12,665 bases of DNA from positions 1-12,665 of the forward strand of contig CAAGRV010000071.1 of NCBI GenBank assembly GCA_900772745.1, written 5' to 3'. Of the stretch, positions 6,680 to 12,665 are shown one piece after another. The position numbers and the translations under genes are program-made. The first letter of the stretch is position 1, and the number at the start of each line of letters is the position of its first letter. The notes under the pieces are model-generated. The model was not told the DNA's origin. It searched no databases and was given only the letters and a program-made list of their open reading frames with translations. This DNA comes from Clostridia bacterium. GTDB lineage: Bacteria; Bacillota; Clostridia; Christensenellales; UBA3700.

Positions 6680-8341
6680 TTATTTTAGCATTTTGTTGAT
6701 TGCACTGACCAGTGCGGATACTGACGCCGATATAATATCATTGTGAATACCTACGCCCCACACCTTGTTGCCTTGGTCGAACTCGATACAAACATAGGCA
6801 ACGGCTTGCGATTTGGAAGTGGTAGTCAAAGCGTGCTCGTGATATTCGGTGATTGTATAATCTTTGCCCACCAGTGGACGGATTGCATTGTTGACAGCGT
6901 CCAAACGACCATTTCCGTCGCCCACAACGTCAACAATCTGACCTTCGCCCATTTGAGCTGTCACAACAGCCTCGATATCGCCCTTTTGCTTGAAGTGATA
7001 TTCGAATATCTTAAACTTGTCGTCAAGGTTGACATAATTGTTTTGGAATATATCGAAAATCTCGTTCGGTTGGAGCTCTTTGTGGCTGTGATCGGACACG
7101 CTCTTGACCTCGTAACCAAAGCCCTCTCGCATTTTTTGTGGGAGATTGAATCCGAATTGGTGCTCCATAAGATAACCGATACCTCCCTTGCCTGATTGGG
7201 AATTGATACGGATAACGTCGCCGTCATATTCTCTGCCAATATCCTTTGGGTCGATAGGAAGATAAGGCACACACCAGTGGTCTGGACATTTTTCCTCTTT
7301 CCATTTCATACCCTTGGCAATAGCGTCTTGGTGCGATCCTGAGAAGGCTGCGAATACCAATGCTCCGCTGTATGGTTGGCGATCATAAACTTTCATATTG
7401 GTAACTTTTTCGTACACTTCCACCAGTGCAGGAATGTTGGAAAAATCAAGTTGTGGATCTACGCCGTGGCTGTACATATTGAGCGCTAGGGTGATAATAT
7501 CCACATTGCCTGTACGCTCGCCGTTGCCGAACAAAGTGCCTTCGATACGGTCGCCACCTGCCAAAAGTCCCAACTCGCTGTCCGCAATGGCACAACCTCT
7601 GTCGTTGTGTGGGTGCAATGATATGATGACATTTTCTCTATTTTTGAGATTTTTGGATATAAACTCGACTTGAGATGCGTACACGTGAGGAAGTGACATT
7701 TCGACAGTCACTGGCAAGTTGATGATGACTTTGTTGTCGGCTGTTGGTTGCCAAATATCAATGACTTCGTTGCACACTTCGAGCGCATAATCAACTTCTG
7801 TGCCCGTAAAGCTCTCTGGAGAATATTCGAACAAGAATTTGCCAGGAGTCTTGGCTGCATACTCTTTGCAAAGATTTGCTCCAAACTTGGCAATATCAAT
7901 AATTTCTTGCTTAGACTTCTTGAAAACTTGTTCTCTTTGTGCCACAGAAGTGGAATTGTAGAGGTGCACAACGGCTTGTTTGACGCCGCTCAAAGCCTCG
8001 AAAGTCTTTTTGATGATATGTTCTCTTGATTGAGTGAGCACTTGGACAGTCACGTCATCAGGGATAAGATTTTGCTCGATAAGTGCTCTTAAGAATTCGT
8101 ATTCTGTTTCGCTTGCAGCAGGAAAACCTACCTCGATTTCCTTAAATCCTACCTCGCATAGCAGTTTGAAAAACTCAAGTTTTTGTTCCAAACTCATTGG
8201 AACAATAAGTGCTTGGTTGCCATCTCTTAGGTCAACACTGCACCACGCTGGCGCTTTGTCAATGTACTCTTTGGTTGCCCAGTCTATACAACTTGTAGGT
8301 GGCATAAAATATCCACGTGCATATTTGTTACAGTTTTTCAT
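6680..8341 (-). CDS. leuA: 2-isopropylmalate synthase, long (yeast/actinobacterial) type
   Basis: It condenses acetyl-CoA with 2-ketoisovalerate, the committed step of leucine synthesis. The 553-residue length and the N-terminal start (PPTSCIDWATKEYI, then PAWCSVDLRDGNQAL) mark the long subfamily rather than the ~510-residue E. coli type. The catalytic TIM barrel spans about 30-310: RDGNQAL at 39-45, HPHNDRG at 243-249 with the metal-binding His pair, and FGNGERTGNVD at 271-281. A linker with SQSGKGGIGYLME at 381-393 leads to a C-terminal LeuA regulatory domain at about 430-553, ending near SVSALVSAINKML, which in the family binds leucine for feedback inhibition. AAGGAG sits 7 nt before the ATG. 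The gene is controlled by a T-box in its leader and ends in its own terminator; no other leu or ilv gene is beside it. Confidence 0.96.
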   Translation of the reverse strand: MKNCNKYARGYFMPPTSCIDWATKEYIDKAPAWCSVDLRDGNQALIVPMSLEQKLEFFKLLCEVGFKEIEVGFPAASETEYEFLRALIEQNLIPDDVTVQVLTQSREHIIKKTFEALSGVKQAVVHLYNSTSVAQREQVFKKSKQEIIDIAKFGANLCKEYAAKTPGKFLFEYSPESFTGTEVDYALEVCNEVIDIWQPTADNKVIINLPVTVEMSLPHVYASQVEFISKNLKNRENVIISLHPHNDRGCAIADSELGLLAGGDRIEGTLFGNGERTGNVDIITLALNMYSHGVDPQLDFSNIPALVEVYEKVTNMKVYDRQPYSGALVFAAFSGSHQDAIAKGMKWKEEKCPDHWCVPYLPIDPKDIGREYDGDVIRINSQSGKGGIGYLMEHQFGFNLPQKMREGFGYEVKSVSDHSHKELQPNEIFDIFQNNYVNLDDKFKIFEYHFKQKGDIEAVVTAQMGEGQIVDVVGDGNGRLDAVNNAIRPLVGKDYTITEYHEHALTTTSKSQAVAYVCIEFDQGNKVWGVGIHNDIISASVSALVSAINKMLK

Positions 8342-8367
8342 ACTACTTCTCCTTATTTCGTTATAAT

Positions 8368-8400
8368 AAAAAACTTCCGTCCCACATAGAGACGAAAGTT
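8368..8400 (-). terminator. Regulated terminator of the leuA T-box
   Basis: AACTTTCGTC (8400-8391) pairs with GACGGAAGTT (8381-8372), a 10-bp stem with one wobble pair, running into a TTTTTT tract at 8373-8368. It overlaps the 3' strand of the antiterminator, so the two folds are mutually exclusive. leuA starts 26 nt downstream. Confidence 0.9.
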
Positions 8401-8596
8401 CGCGTTACCACTCTAATTCATATTGCTAAGCAATATACACTCAATAGCTATAACGGGCTTATCCGACCAAACTTACTCTGTTCAATTTGGCAACTCCAAG
8501 ACGAGTTCACATTTCCACTTGGCTATCTCGCACCACCCGACAGCTCTCTTTTTCCCATTTCTATGCTACTACTTCTTTTCACTGTTTTTGGTATTT
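8368..8596 (-). promoter_or_regulatory. T-box riboswitch (tRNA-Leu sensing) upstream of leuA
   Basis: A T-box leader binds a specific tRNA; only uncharged tRNA stabilises the antiterminator and lets transcription continue. Visible parts on the minus strand: the AGAGAG element and distal stem I (GCTGTC, GGGTGGTGCGA, GATAGC) around 8549-8522; specifier region GTGAACTCGTCTTGGAG with the probable specifier codon CTC (Leu) at 8505-8503; a small hairpin ATATTGC-TTA-GCAATAT (stem III) just before the core; and the T-box core AGAGTGGTAACGCG at 8414-8401, whose TGGT can pair with an ACCA tRNA end, fitting tRNA-Leu with discriminator A. AGAG can pair with CTCT at 8391-8388 to form the antiterminator, which excludes the terminator stem. 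The codon fits the gene controlled. The 5' limit is inferred from the promoter. Confidence 0.93.
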
Positions 8597-8602
8597 GAGT
8601 AT

Positions 8603-8631
8603 ATTCTATAACACATTTTTCGCTTTGTCAA
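8603..8631 (-). promoter_or_regulatory. Strong sigma-A promoter of the leuA T-box transcript
   Basis: A consensus TTGACA (8631-8626), a 17-nt spacer and TAGAAT (8608-8603) on the minus strand, placed so that transcription would begin near 8596, just before the T-box stem I. It lies about 40 nt after the stop of the metallopeptidase gene. Confidence 0.85.
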
Positions 8632-8669
8632 CAATTTTTTATTCCACTTTTTTGCCAAAACAACCCATA

Positions 8670-9848
8670 TCACTTTTGGTCGGCATATTTTCCGATAATA
8701 AATCTTTGGATAAGCGTGTACTCGACGTTGGCAAAAATCGGTCTGTTGTCTTTGTCGACGCCAATCTGCTCGCCCTTGTTGTTTTCAAAATAACTGCCAA
8801 GACCGCTTTGACCATTCATTTTCAAATACAAATCATTGAAAAAGTTGCTTATATTCGTAAAAAAGTTATATTTTTTCCAAAATTCATTTTCGTATTTGAT
8901 GTCCGCTTTGGCAACGCTAGGGAGCGTCAAACTCTCCAACAACTCATAATTGCCACTATAAATCAAGGCTTGTCGCAAATATCTATACGAAAAAATATAT
9001 CCACAATATCTAAGATATTCGTCATCGCTGTTGAGCAACAAATACACACTCAAAAAGTTGGCGTCGCTCTCTCGCATAACGCACTTGGTATGCGCAAGCT
9101 CGTGCACCATAGTAGGCACAATCTCCGTCATTGGAGCTAGGTCGTTGACATTTGCCTCTCCAAACGGCACAAAAGTGATACCCAAAATGTTGCAATGACT
9201 CATAATCTTGTCGAACACAATAGGCTTGGCTGTCGAGGTGTATTCCCCAAAATAACCTTTGTCGAGCTTGGCATATTCCTCTTTGACTTTTTCTGTCAAC
9301 TGCTCGAACGTATAGGGCGAGATTGAGCGTCCTTTGTCGTCTGTTGATATGCGATTGGCGGTTTTTTCAAACTCTGAGAAAAAGTTTTCGACAGATTGGG
9401 CAACCATATCCTTATCAATCCTACTACTCTCCACCAAGTCAAATGGCAACGTCGCACGATTGTAACATATCGAAGTCGTGGACACATAAATGGTCACCAC
9501 ACTCACAATCGCCACCAACATACTGCCCAACACTTTGCCTGCCTTCAACCATTGCTTTTTGCACGCAAGCATAATCATCCACACCACCAATCCTATTGCC
9601 ACGCCGACCAACACAAAGCATATCCATTCGAAAACGCTAAAATGAACGGCGGACACAATCTTGCCCATACCGCTTGTCCAAGCTCGTGACCAAGATCTAG
9701 TCATCTTTTCGGCAATTTCCACATTGGTAGACACCAGAAAAACTATACAACTGACCATTGCAAGCACTACCACCGCCAGCAACAATGCCACCAGCGTTGA
9801 TATACCTTGATAGTAGTCATAACTTTTGAGTTGTTTTTCTTTGCGCAT
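8670..9848 (-). CDS. DUF3810-type membrane-anchored zinc metallopeptidase
   Basis: A predicted membrane protease of unknown substrate. From the ATG at 9848 it has 392 residues. Three hydrophobic segments lie in the N-terminal third (about 16-40, 69-94 and 105-127), followed by a soluble domain. That domain carries the zinc-binding HELAH at 249-253 and a likely third ligand, Glu260, in MRESDANFLSVYLL; the arrangement HExxH then RExxANF is the hallmark of the DUF3810 family as I know it. The start is uncertain: there is no Shine-Dalgarno before this ATG, and a TTG 14 codons upstream (9890) is also in frame but has no good site either. A promoter-like pair ends 6 nt before the ATG. The gene follows the spoIVA and Cys-rich genes by 143 nt. 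No clear terminator follows it, so transcripts might run into the leuA leader. Confidence 0.85.
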   Translation of the reverse strand: MRKEKQLKSYDYYQGISTLVALLLAVVVLAMVSCIVFLVSTNVEIAEKMTRSWSRAWTSGMGKIVSAVHFSVFEWICFVLVGVAIGLVVWMIMLACKKQWLKAGKVLGSMLVAIVSVVTIYVSTTSICYNRATLPFDLVESSRIDKDMVAQSVENFFSEFEKTANRISTDDKGRSISPYTFEQLTEKVKEEYAKLDKGYFGEYTSTAKPIVFDKIMSHCNILGITFVPFGEANVNDLAPMTEIVPTMVHELAHTKCVMRESDANFLSVYLLLNSDDEYLRYCGYIFSYRYLRQALIYSGNYELLESLTLPSVAKADIKYENEFWKKYNFFTNISNFFNDLYLKMNGQSGLGSYFENNKGEQIGVDKDNRPIFANVEYTLIQRFIIGKYADQK

Positions 9849-9854
9849 ATATTT

Positions 9855-9883
9855 AGTATACAATATATTATGCCACTTTGCAA
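9855..9883 (-). promoter_or_regulatory. Candidate promoter of the metallopeptidase gene (leaderless?)
   Basis: TTGCAA (9883-9878), a 17-nt spacer and TATACT (9860-9855) on the minus strand. The -10 ends 6 nt before the ATG at 9848, so the predicted first base is about the A of ATG. Weaker alternatives lie further upstream: TTGATA-17-TAGATA in the A/T-rich stretch around 9900-9940, and TTGAGC near 9978 with a spacer that resembles the leuA promoter. Hence moderate confidence only. Confidence 0.45.
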
Positions 9884-9980
9884 TATTCAATCTTTTACAT
9901 TCTATCTAGCATTTTTATAACTATATATCAATTTTTTACATTTTAGGCGATATGTATTGAGTTTTTCGCTTGCTCAACCA

Positions 9981-10006
9981 AATGAGAGAGCCTAGACTCT
10001 CTCATT
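9981..10006 (-). terminator. 10-bp hairpin containing the stop codon of the Cys-rich gene
   Basis: AATGAGAGAG (minus strand, 10006-9997) pairs perfectly with CTCTCTCATT (9990-9981) around the six-base loop TCTAGG. The TAG stop of the small gene (9994-9992) lies in that loop. The minus-strand 3' flank is only TTGG-rich, without a good T tract, so it may be a weak terminator or a 3' stabilising structure rather than a standard terminator. Confidence 0.5.
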
Positions 10007-10192
10007 ATTATTTGTTTTGATAGGGATAATATTTGGCATATTTTGCTGACAACAACACGATATGAGCATAAACAAAATCATTTGATTTAGGTCAAAACTT
10101 CTTCCGCAATGATTGTTTCCACAGTGACGATGACAGCTACAATGCCCCATATTATATCCACCACAACTCTTTTGGCAGGTATATTTTTTCAT
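9992..10192 (-). CDS. Small Cys/His-rich protein, unknown function, downstream of spoIVA
   Basis: I do not recognise this 66-residue protein. The ATG at 10192 is preceded by AGGAG with a 5-nt gap; a GTG two codons earlier would overlap that site and is rejected. The first half is rich in Cys and His: Cys at 6, 10, 18, 20, 24 and 29, with His at 17, 21, 23 and 28 (HCSCHRHC at 17-24). A short hydrophobic segment follows (LNQMILFMLIS, 35-45), ending in a Cys triplet at 46-48, then a polar tail (NIIPIKTNNNERV). This layout could bind metal or form disulphide cross-links, and loosely recalls other short Cys/Asn-rich proteins with a hydrophobic run in spore-forming Firmicutes. It starts 51 nt after spoIVA, so joint expression during sporulation is an inference. 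The clear ribosome site supports it as a real gene. Confidence 0.7.
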   Translation of the reverse strand: MKKYTCQKSCGGYNMGHCSCHRHCGNNHCGRSFDLNQMILFMLISCCCQQNMPNIIPIKTNNNERV

Positions 10193-10243
10193 AGTCACTC
10201 CTAGGCATGCCCACTACATATTATGCGCTTTTTCTTTGCTTTG

Positions 10244-11722
10244 TCACAACAAAATACACACCACACCGCCCTTGCCATCGTTGACAATTTTGGTGACTGC
10301 CTTTTGCATTTTTGTCCTTGCATCTTCGGGCATTGTCATCAATTTGTTAGATATGCCGTCTTTGGCAATGTTGTCGAGCGTTTTGCCCAACATATTGGTT
10401 TTCCATAGCCCCATTCCCTCTTCGCCAAAATCTTCTAGCCATCTCTCCAAAATTTCTTTGGAGTTGGACTCACTACCAATGAGAGAATTGACTTCTGTGT
10501 TCACATCAACTTTCATAATATGGAGCGATGACGAACGGGCATTGAGTTTGACCGAATATTTGTTGCCTTTCTTTACAATTTGCGGTGGCATAAGCTCCAA
10601 CTCGTCGACGCTTGGCACAACAATTCCATACCCAAAATTGTCCACGTCTTCTAGTGCCGATTTTATCCGGTCGAATTGGGATTTTGCACTTGACAATTCC
10701 TTGATATATGAGATAAGTGCAAAGTCATCTTTGATTTCTTGCCCCGACTGCTCGGACAAAACTTGATAGAATAGGTGTGGTTTTGGTTTGACAGCGAGCG
10801 TGCACTTGCCTTTGCCGAATTCTACTTTGACGTCGCTCGATTTGTCCAAAAACTCGTCATTATCGAACAATTCATACAACTTTTTGTAGTCTTTCATCTT
10901 GGCAATTTCGTCCATACAAGTTGAAACCTTGTCGACGATATGAGCAATAACTTTGTTATCTCTTGGCAAAGCTTGCAACCAACTTGGAAGTTCAATATCC
11001 AGCGAGCCAAGCGGAAATTCGCCCAAAATCTCTTCCAGTACGTCCGCCATATCGCCCCCGCTCATCTCCAAAACATTGTACAACAACACCCTGCAACCAT
11101 ACTTTTCTTGCAAGGATTGACACAGTTGTTTGCTTTTGGTATCATTTGGTTTTTTCGAATTGAGGAGTACGACAAACGGTTTGCCCAGCTCTTGCATTTC
11201 TCTCACTACTCGCTCTTCGCTCTCTACATAATTATCCCGTCCGATACCTGTAATCGAGCCGTCAGTCGTCACCACAACACCGATAGTCGAATGATCTTGG
11301 ATAACCTTGCGAGTGCCTATCTCTGCCGCTTGTTCGAACGGAATTTCTTCATCTGTCCAAGGCGTGGTCACCAGTCGAGTTTTGTCGTCCTCGTCGAACC
11401 CTTTGGCGTCCTTGACGGGATAGCCGACGCAGTCCACCAGCCTAATATTGGGACAAATGCCCTCTCCCAACTGGGCTTTTACTCCACCATCAGGTACGAA
11501 TTTTGGCTGAGTAGTCATAATAGTTTTGCCGTCAGCCGATTGGGGCAATTCGTCCAATATACGCTGTTTGTGCGGAATATCCTCAATGTTTGGCAAAACA
11601 ATAGTTTGCATAAACTTGGTGATAAAAGATGACTTGCCCACTCTCACAGGTCCTACCACTCCAATATAAATATCGCCACCTGTCCTAGTTGCAATATCTT
11701 GATATAGGTCAAATTTTTCCAT
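10244..11722 (-). CDS. spoIVA: Stage IV sporulation protein A, spore coat basement-layer ATPase
   Basis: SpoIVA polymerises with ATP on the outer face of the forespore and forms the platform for coat assembly, in B. subtilis anchored by SpoVM. From the ATG at 11722 it has 492 residues, the same length as the B. subtilis protein. The start MEKFDLYQDIATRTGGDIYI is close to invariant in the family, and GGAGG lies 5 nt before the ATG; a GTG four codons earlier overlaps that site. The N-terminal TRAFAC-type ATPase has Walker A GPVRVGKSS at 24-32 (B. subtilis has GPVRTGKST), TT at 70-71 corresponding to the sensor threonines described there, and DCVGYPV at 97-103. The C-terminus ends in GGVVCILL, the conserved hydrophobic tail. 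The gene strongly implies that the host makes endospores. The small Cys-rich gene follows. Confidence 0.98.
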   Translation of the reverse strand: MEKFDLYQDIATRTGGDIYIGVVGPVRVGKSSFITKFMQTIVLPNIEDIPHKQRILDELPQSADGKTIMTTQPKFVPDGGVKAQLGEGICPNIRLVDCVGYPVKDAKGFDEDDKTRLVTTPWTDEEIPFEQAAEIGTRKVIQDHSTIGVVVTTDGSITGIGRDNYVESEERVVREMQELGKPFVVLLNSKKPNDTKSKQLCQSLQEKYGCRVLLYNVLEMSGGDMADVLEEILGEFPLGSLDIELPSWLQALPRDNKVIAHIVDKVSTCMDEIAKMKDYKKLYELFDNDEFLDKSSDVKVEFGKGKCTLAVKPKPHLFYQVLSEQSGQEIKDDFALISYIKELSSAKSQFDRIKSALEDVDNFGYGIVVPSVDELELMPPQIVKKGNKYSVKLNARSSSLHIMKVDVNTEVNSLIGSESNSKEILERWLEDFGEEGMGLWKTNMLGKTLDNIAKDGISNKLMTMPEDARTKMQKAVTKIVNDGKGGVVCILL

Positions 11723-11768
11723 ACACTCCTCCACTTGTTGTTCCCTACATTTTATTGAAGTAGCGAGT

Positions 11769-11798
11769 AGATTATGCCAGCAGGCAAAAATTATATTG
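11769..11798 (-). promoter_or_regulatory. Possible sigma-E-type promoter of spoIVA
   Basis: On the minus strand CAATATA (11798-11792), a gap of 15 nt and CATAATCT (11776-11769) resemble the -35 and -10 elements recognised by the mother-cell sigma factor E (roughly ATATT and CATACA-T). In B. subtilis spoIVA is a sigma-E gene. The leader to the ATG would be about 40 nt. No convincing sigma-A pair is closer. The match is partial and the region is very AT-rich. Confidence 0.4.
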
Positions 11799-11893
11799 CA
11801 AATTATCGAAAAATTTGATTATTATATTGATAATATATTGAAATCATAATAAATAACAAACAGAAATTTTGTTGATTGGCAGCAAAACGCATC

Positions 11894-11922
11894 AAAAAAG
11901 CTCCCACATTGGTAGGAGCTTT
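11894..11922 (-). terminator. Strong intrinsic terminator after the hydrogenase-like gene
   Basis: AAAGCTCCTAC (11922-11912), loop CAAT, GTGGGAGCTTT (11907-11897): an 11-bp stem with one wobble pair, running into TTTTTT (11899-11894). It starts 15 nt after the stop codon and isolates spoIVA from the upstream gene. The 100 nt between it and the spoIVA promoter are A/T-rich with nothing else recognisable. Confidence 0.92.
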
Positions 11923-11937
11923 GATTTGGATTTTGTT

Positions 11938-12665
11938 TTATTCGTTGTCTTTGTCGATGTCTTTTTTGAATCCTGTTTGACCTTCATTGAAACTGTTTTG
12001 GTAAATCTTGACAGCTCTGTCGATGGTCTTGTTCTCTGCTGACATACTATATTTGTCTATATCCATAATGTTCTTTATGTCGTGGTGCAAGCAAAGTGCG
12101 CCGTTCAAGCAACCGCCGTCGCAAGCCATACCCTCGAAGAAGTTTTCGGCAGCTTTGCCAAGTTTGAGTTTGAGAAGTCCAGTTCTGCAAGCCTCAATTC
12201 CGCTCATTGGAAGTGGTTTGATATCATTGACGCCCATTGATGCCGCTACTGATACAACGTCTTGCGAAATACCGCCGCTCTTTGCGAATACTCTTCCGAA
12301 GAATGAGCCGTCGTTGATTGGAGTTTCGTCAAGCTCGGTTAGGTCAATATCTCTTGCATCAAGGAATGCTTGCAATTCTTCAAACGAAATTACACAATCC
12401 ACTGCGCCTTGAGTTTTTGGCAATCTAAATTCTAGCTTTTTGCTGGTGCAAGGTCCGATGAAGATTGTTTTGGCAGTTGGCTCCATTCTCTTGATAAGTT
12501 GGGCTGTTTCGACCATTGGAGATACCGAAGATGACACATATTGTTTGAGTTCTGGGAAGTTCTTTTCAATGAACATAACGAACGATGGACAACAAGAAGT
12601 GGTCATCAAGCCTTTTTCTTTGAATTCGAGCGCCTCTTTGTGAAGTGTAATATCTGCGCCAAGAG
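11938..12665 (-). CDS. [FeFe] hydrogenase-like protein, C-terminal part (5' end outside window)
   Basis: The frame is open to the window edge, so an ATG inside it at 12606 is not the start. The 241 visible residues are the H-cluster domain of the [FeFe] hydrogenase large subunit, which interconverts protons and H2. All three signatures and the four cluster-binding Cys are present: TSCCP at visible residues 22-26, GPCTSKKLE at 70-78 and EGMACDGGC at 177-185. The preceding GADITLHKEALEF is also typical. GPC in place of the classic MPC, and GGCLNG without the GGGQP-type end, fit the less-studied clostridial groups (B/C-like) rather than the CpI-type enzyme; catalytic versus sensory role cannot be decided without the N-terminal Fe-S domains. 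The end, DIDKDNE, is charged. A strong terminator follows. Confidence 0.9.
   Translation of the reverse strand, partial: LGADITLHKEALEFKEKGLMTTSCCPSFVMFIEKNFPELKQYVSSSVSPMVETAQLIKRMEPTAKTIFIGPCTSKKLEFRLPKTQGAVDCVISFEELQAFLDARDIDLTELDETPINDGSFFGRVFAKSGGISQDVVSVAASMGVNDIKPLPMSGIEACRTGLLKLKLGKAAENFFEGMACDGGCLNGALCLHHDIKNIMDIDKYSMSAENKTIDRAVKIYQNSFNEGQTGFKKDIDKDNE

Noticed and set aside
8642..8668. CCAAAA...TTTTGG inverted repeat after the metallopeptidase gene as a terminator
   Set aside because: The stem is only six weak pairs with a long loop and has no T tract on the coding strand.
8487..9140. A 217-codon plus-strand ORF across the T-box leader and the end of the metallopeptidase gene
   Set aside because: It overlaps a structured RNA and a real gene on the other strand, and its translation looks like random low-complexity sequence.
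10940..11632. A 230-codon ORF on the plus strand opposite spoIVA
   Set aside because: It is wholly antisense to a well-identified gene, has no ribosome-binding site and shows no protein family features. It is a shadow of the spoIVA codon pattern.
11634..11660. Walker A change GPVRVGKSS versus GPVRTGKST in SpoIVA as loss of ATPase activity
   Set aside because: The essential Gly, Lys and the following Ser are kept, and the threonines at 70-71 are present. The change is conservative.

Overview
The window looks like chromosomal DNA of an endospore-forming, probably strictly anaerobic Firmicute (Clostridia-like). The reasons are a full-length spoIVA (made only by endospore formers), an [FeFe]-hydrogenase-type protein, a T-box leader in front of leuA, strong Shine-Dalgarno sites and AT-rich intergenic DNA with Gram-positive style promoters and terminators. 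Every supported gene lies on the minus strand, so transcription runs from high to low coordinates. No rRNA, tRNA, CRISPR array, insertion sequence or phage gene was found.

In transcription order: (1) >12665-11938, the C-terminal part of an [FeFe] hydrogenase-like protein, closed by a strong terminator. (2) 11722-10244 spoIVA, with a possible sporulation sigma-E-type promoter, followed after 51 nt by a 66-residue Cys/His-rich small protein (10192-9992) of unknown function. (3) 9848-8670, a membrane-anchored DUF3810-type zinc metallopeptidase whose best promoter would give an almost leaderless mRNA. (4) 8631-8368, a promoter and complete T-box riboswitch with a CUC (Leu) specifier and UGGU acceptor-binding sequence, controlling leuA (8341-6680), a 2-isopropylmalate synthase of the long yeast/actinobacterial type with its own terminator. 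(5) 6412-4970, a MATE-family efflux transporter as a single-gene unit with promoter and terminator. (6) 4652 to the window edge, a tightly packed aromatic amino-acid operon aroB-aroA-aroC-pheA-aroE, with junctions that overlap by 10 or 4 nt or are 1 nt apart.

The aro operon encodes dehydroquinate synthase, EPSP synthase, chorismate synthase, the bifunctional chorismate mutase/prephenate dehydratase with an ACT domain, and the start of shikimate dehydrogenase: most of the route from DAHP to phenylpyruvate. leuA commits carbon to leucine and is controlled by uncharged tRNA-Leu, so the right-to-left middle of the window is amino-acid biosynthesis and the far right is sporulation and anaerobic redox.

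Points worth a second look are the Cys-rich gene behind spoIVA with its stop codon in a hairpin loop, the probable leaderless metallopeptidase gene, a possible frameshift in aroE at the window edge, a hairpin-rich gene-free stretch between the MATE gene and aroB, and a GC-rich block inside the MATE promoter. I see no clearly new multi-gene system.
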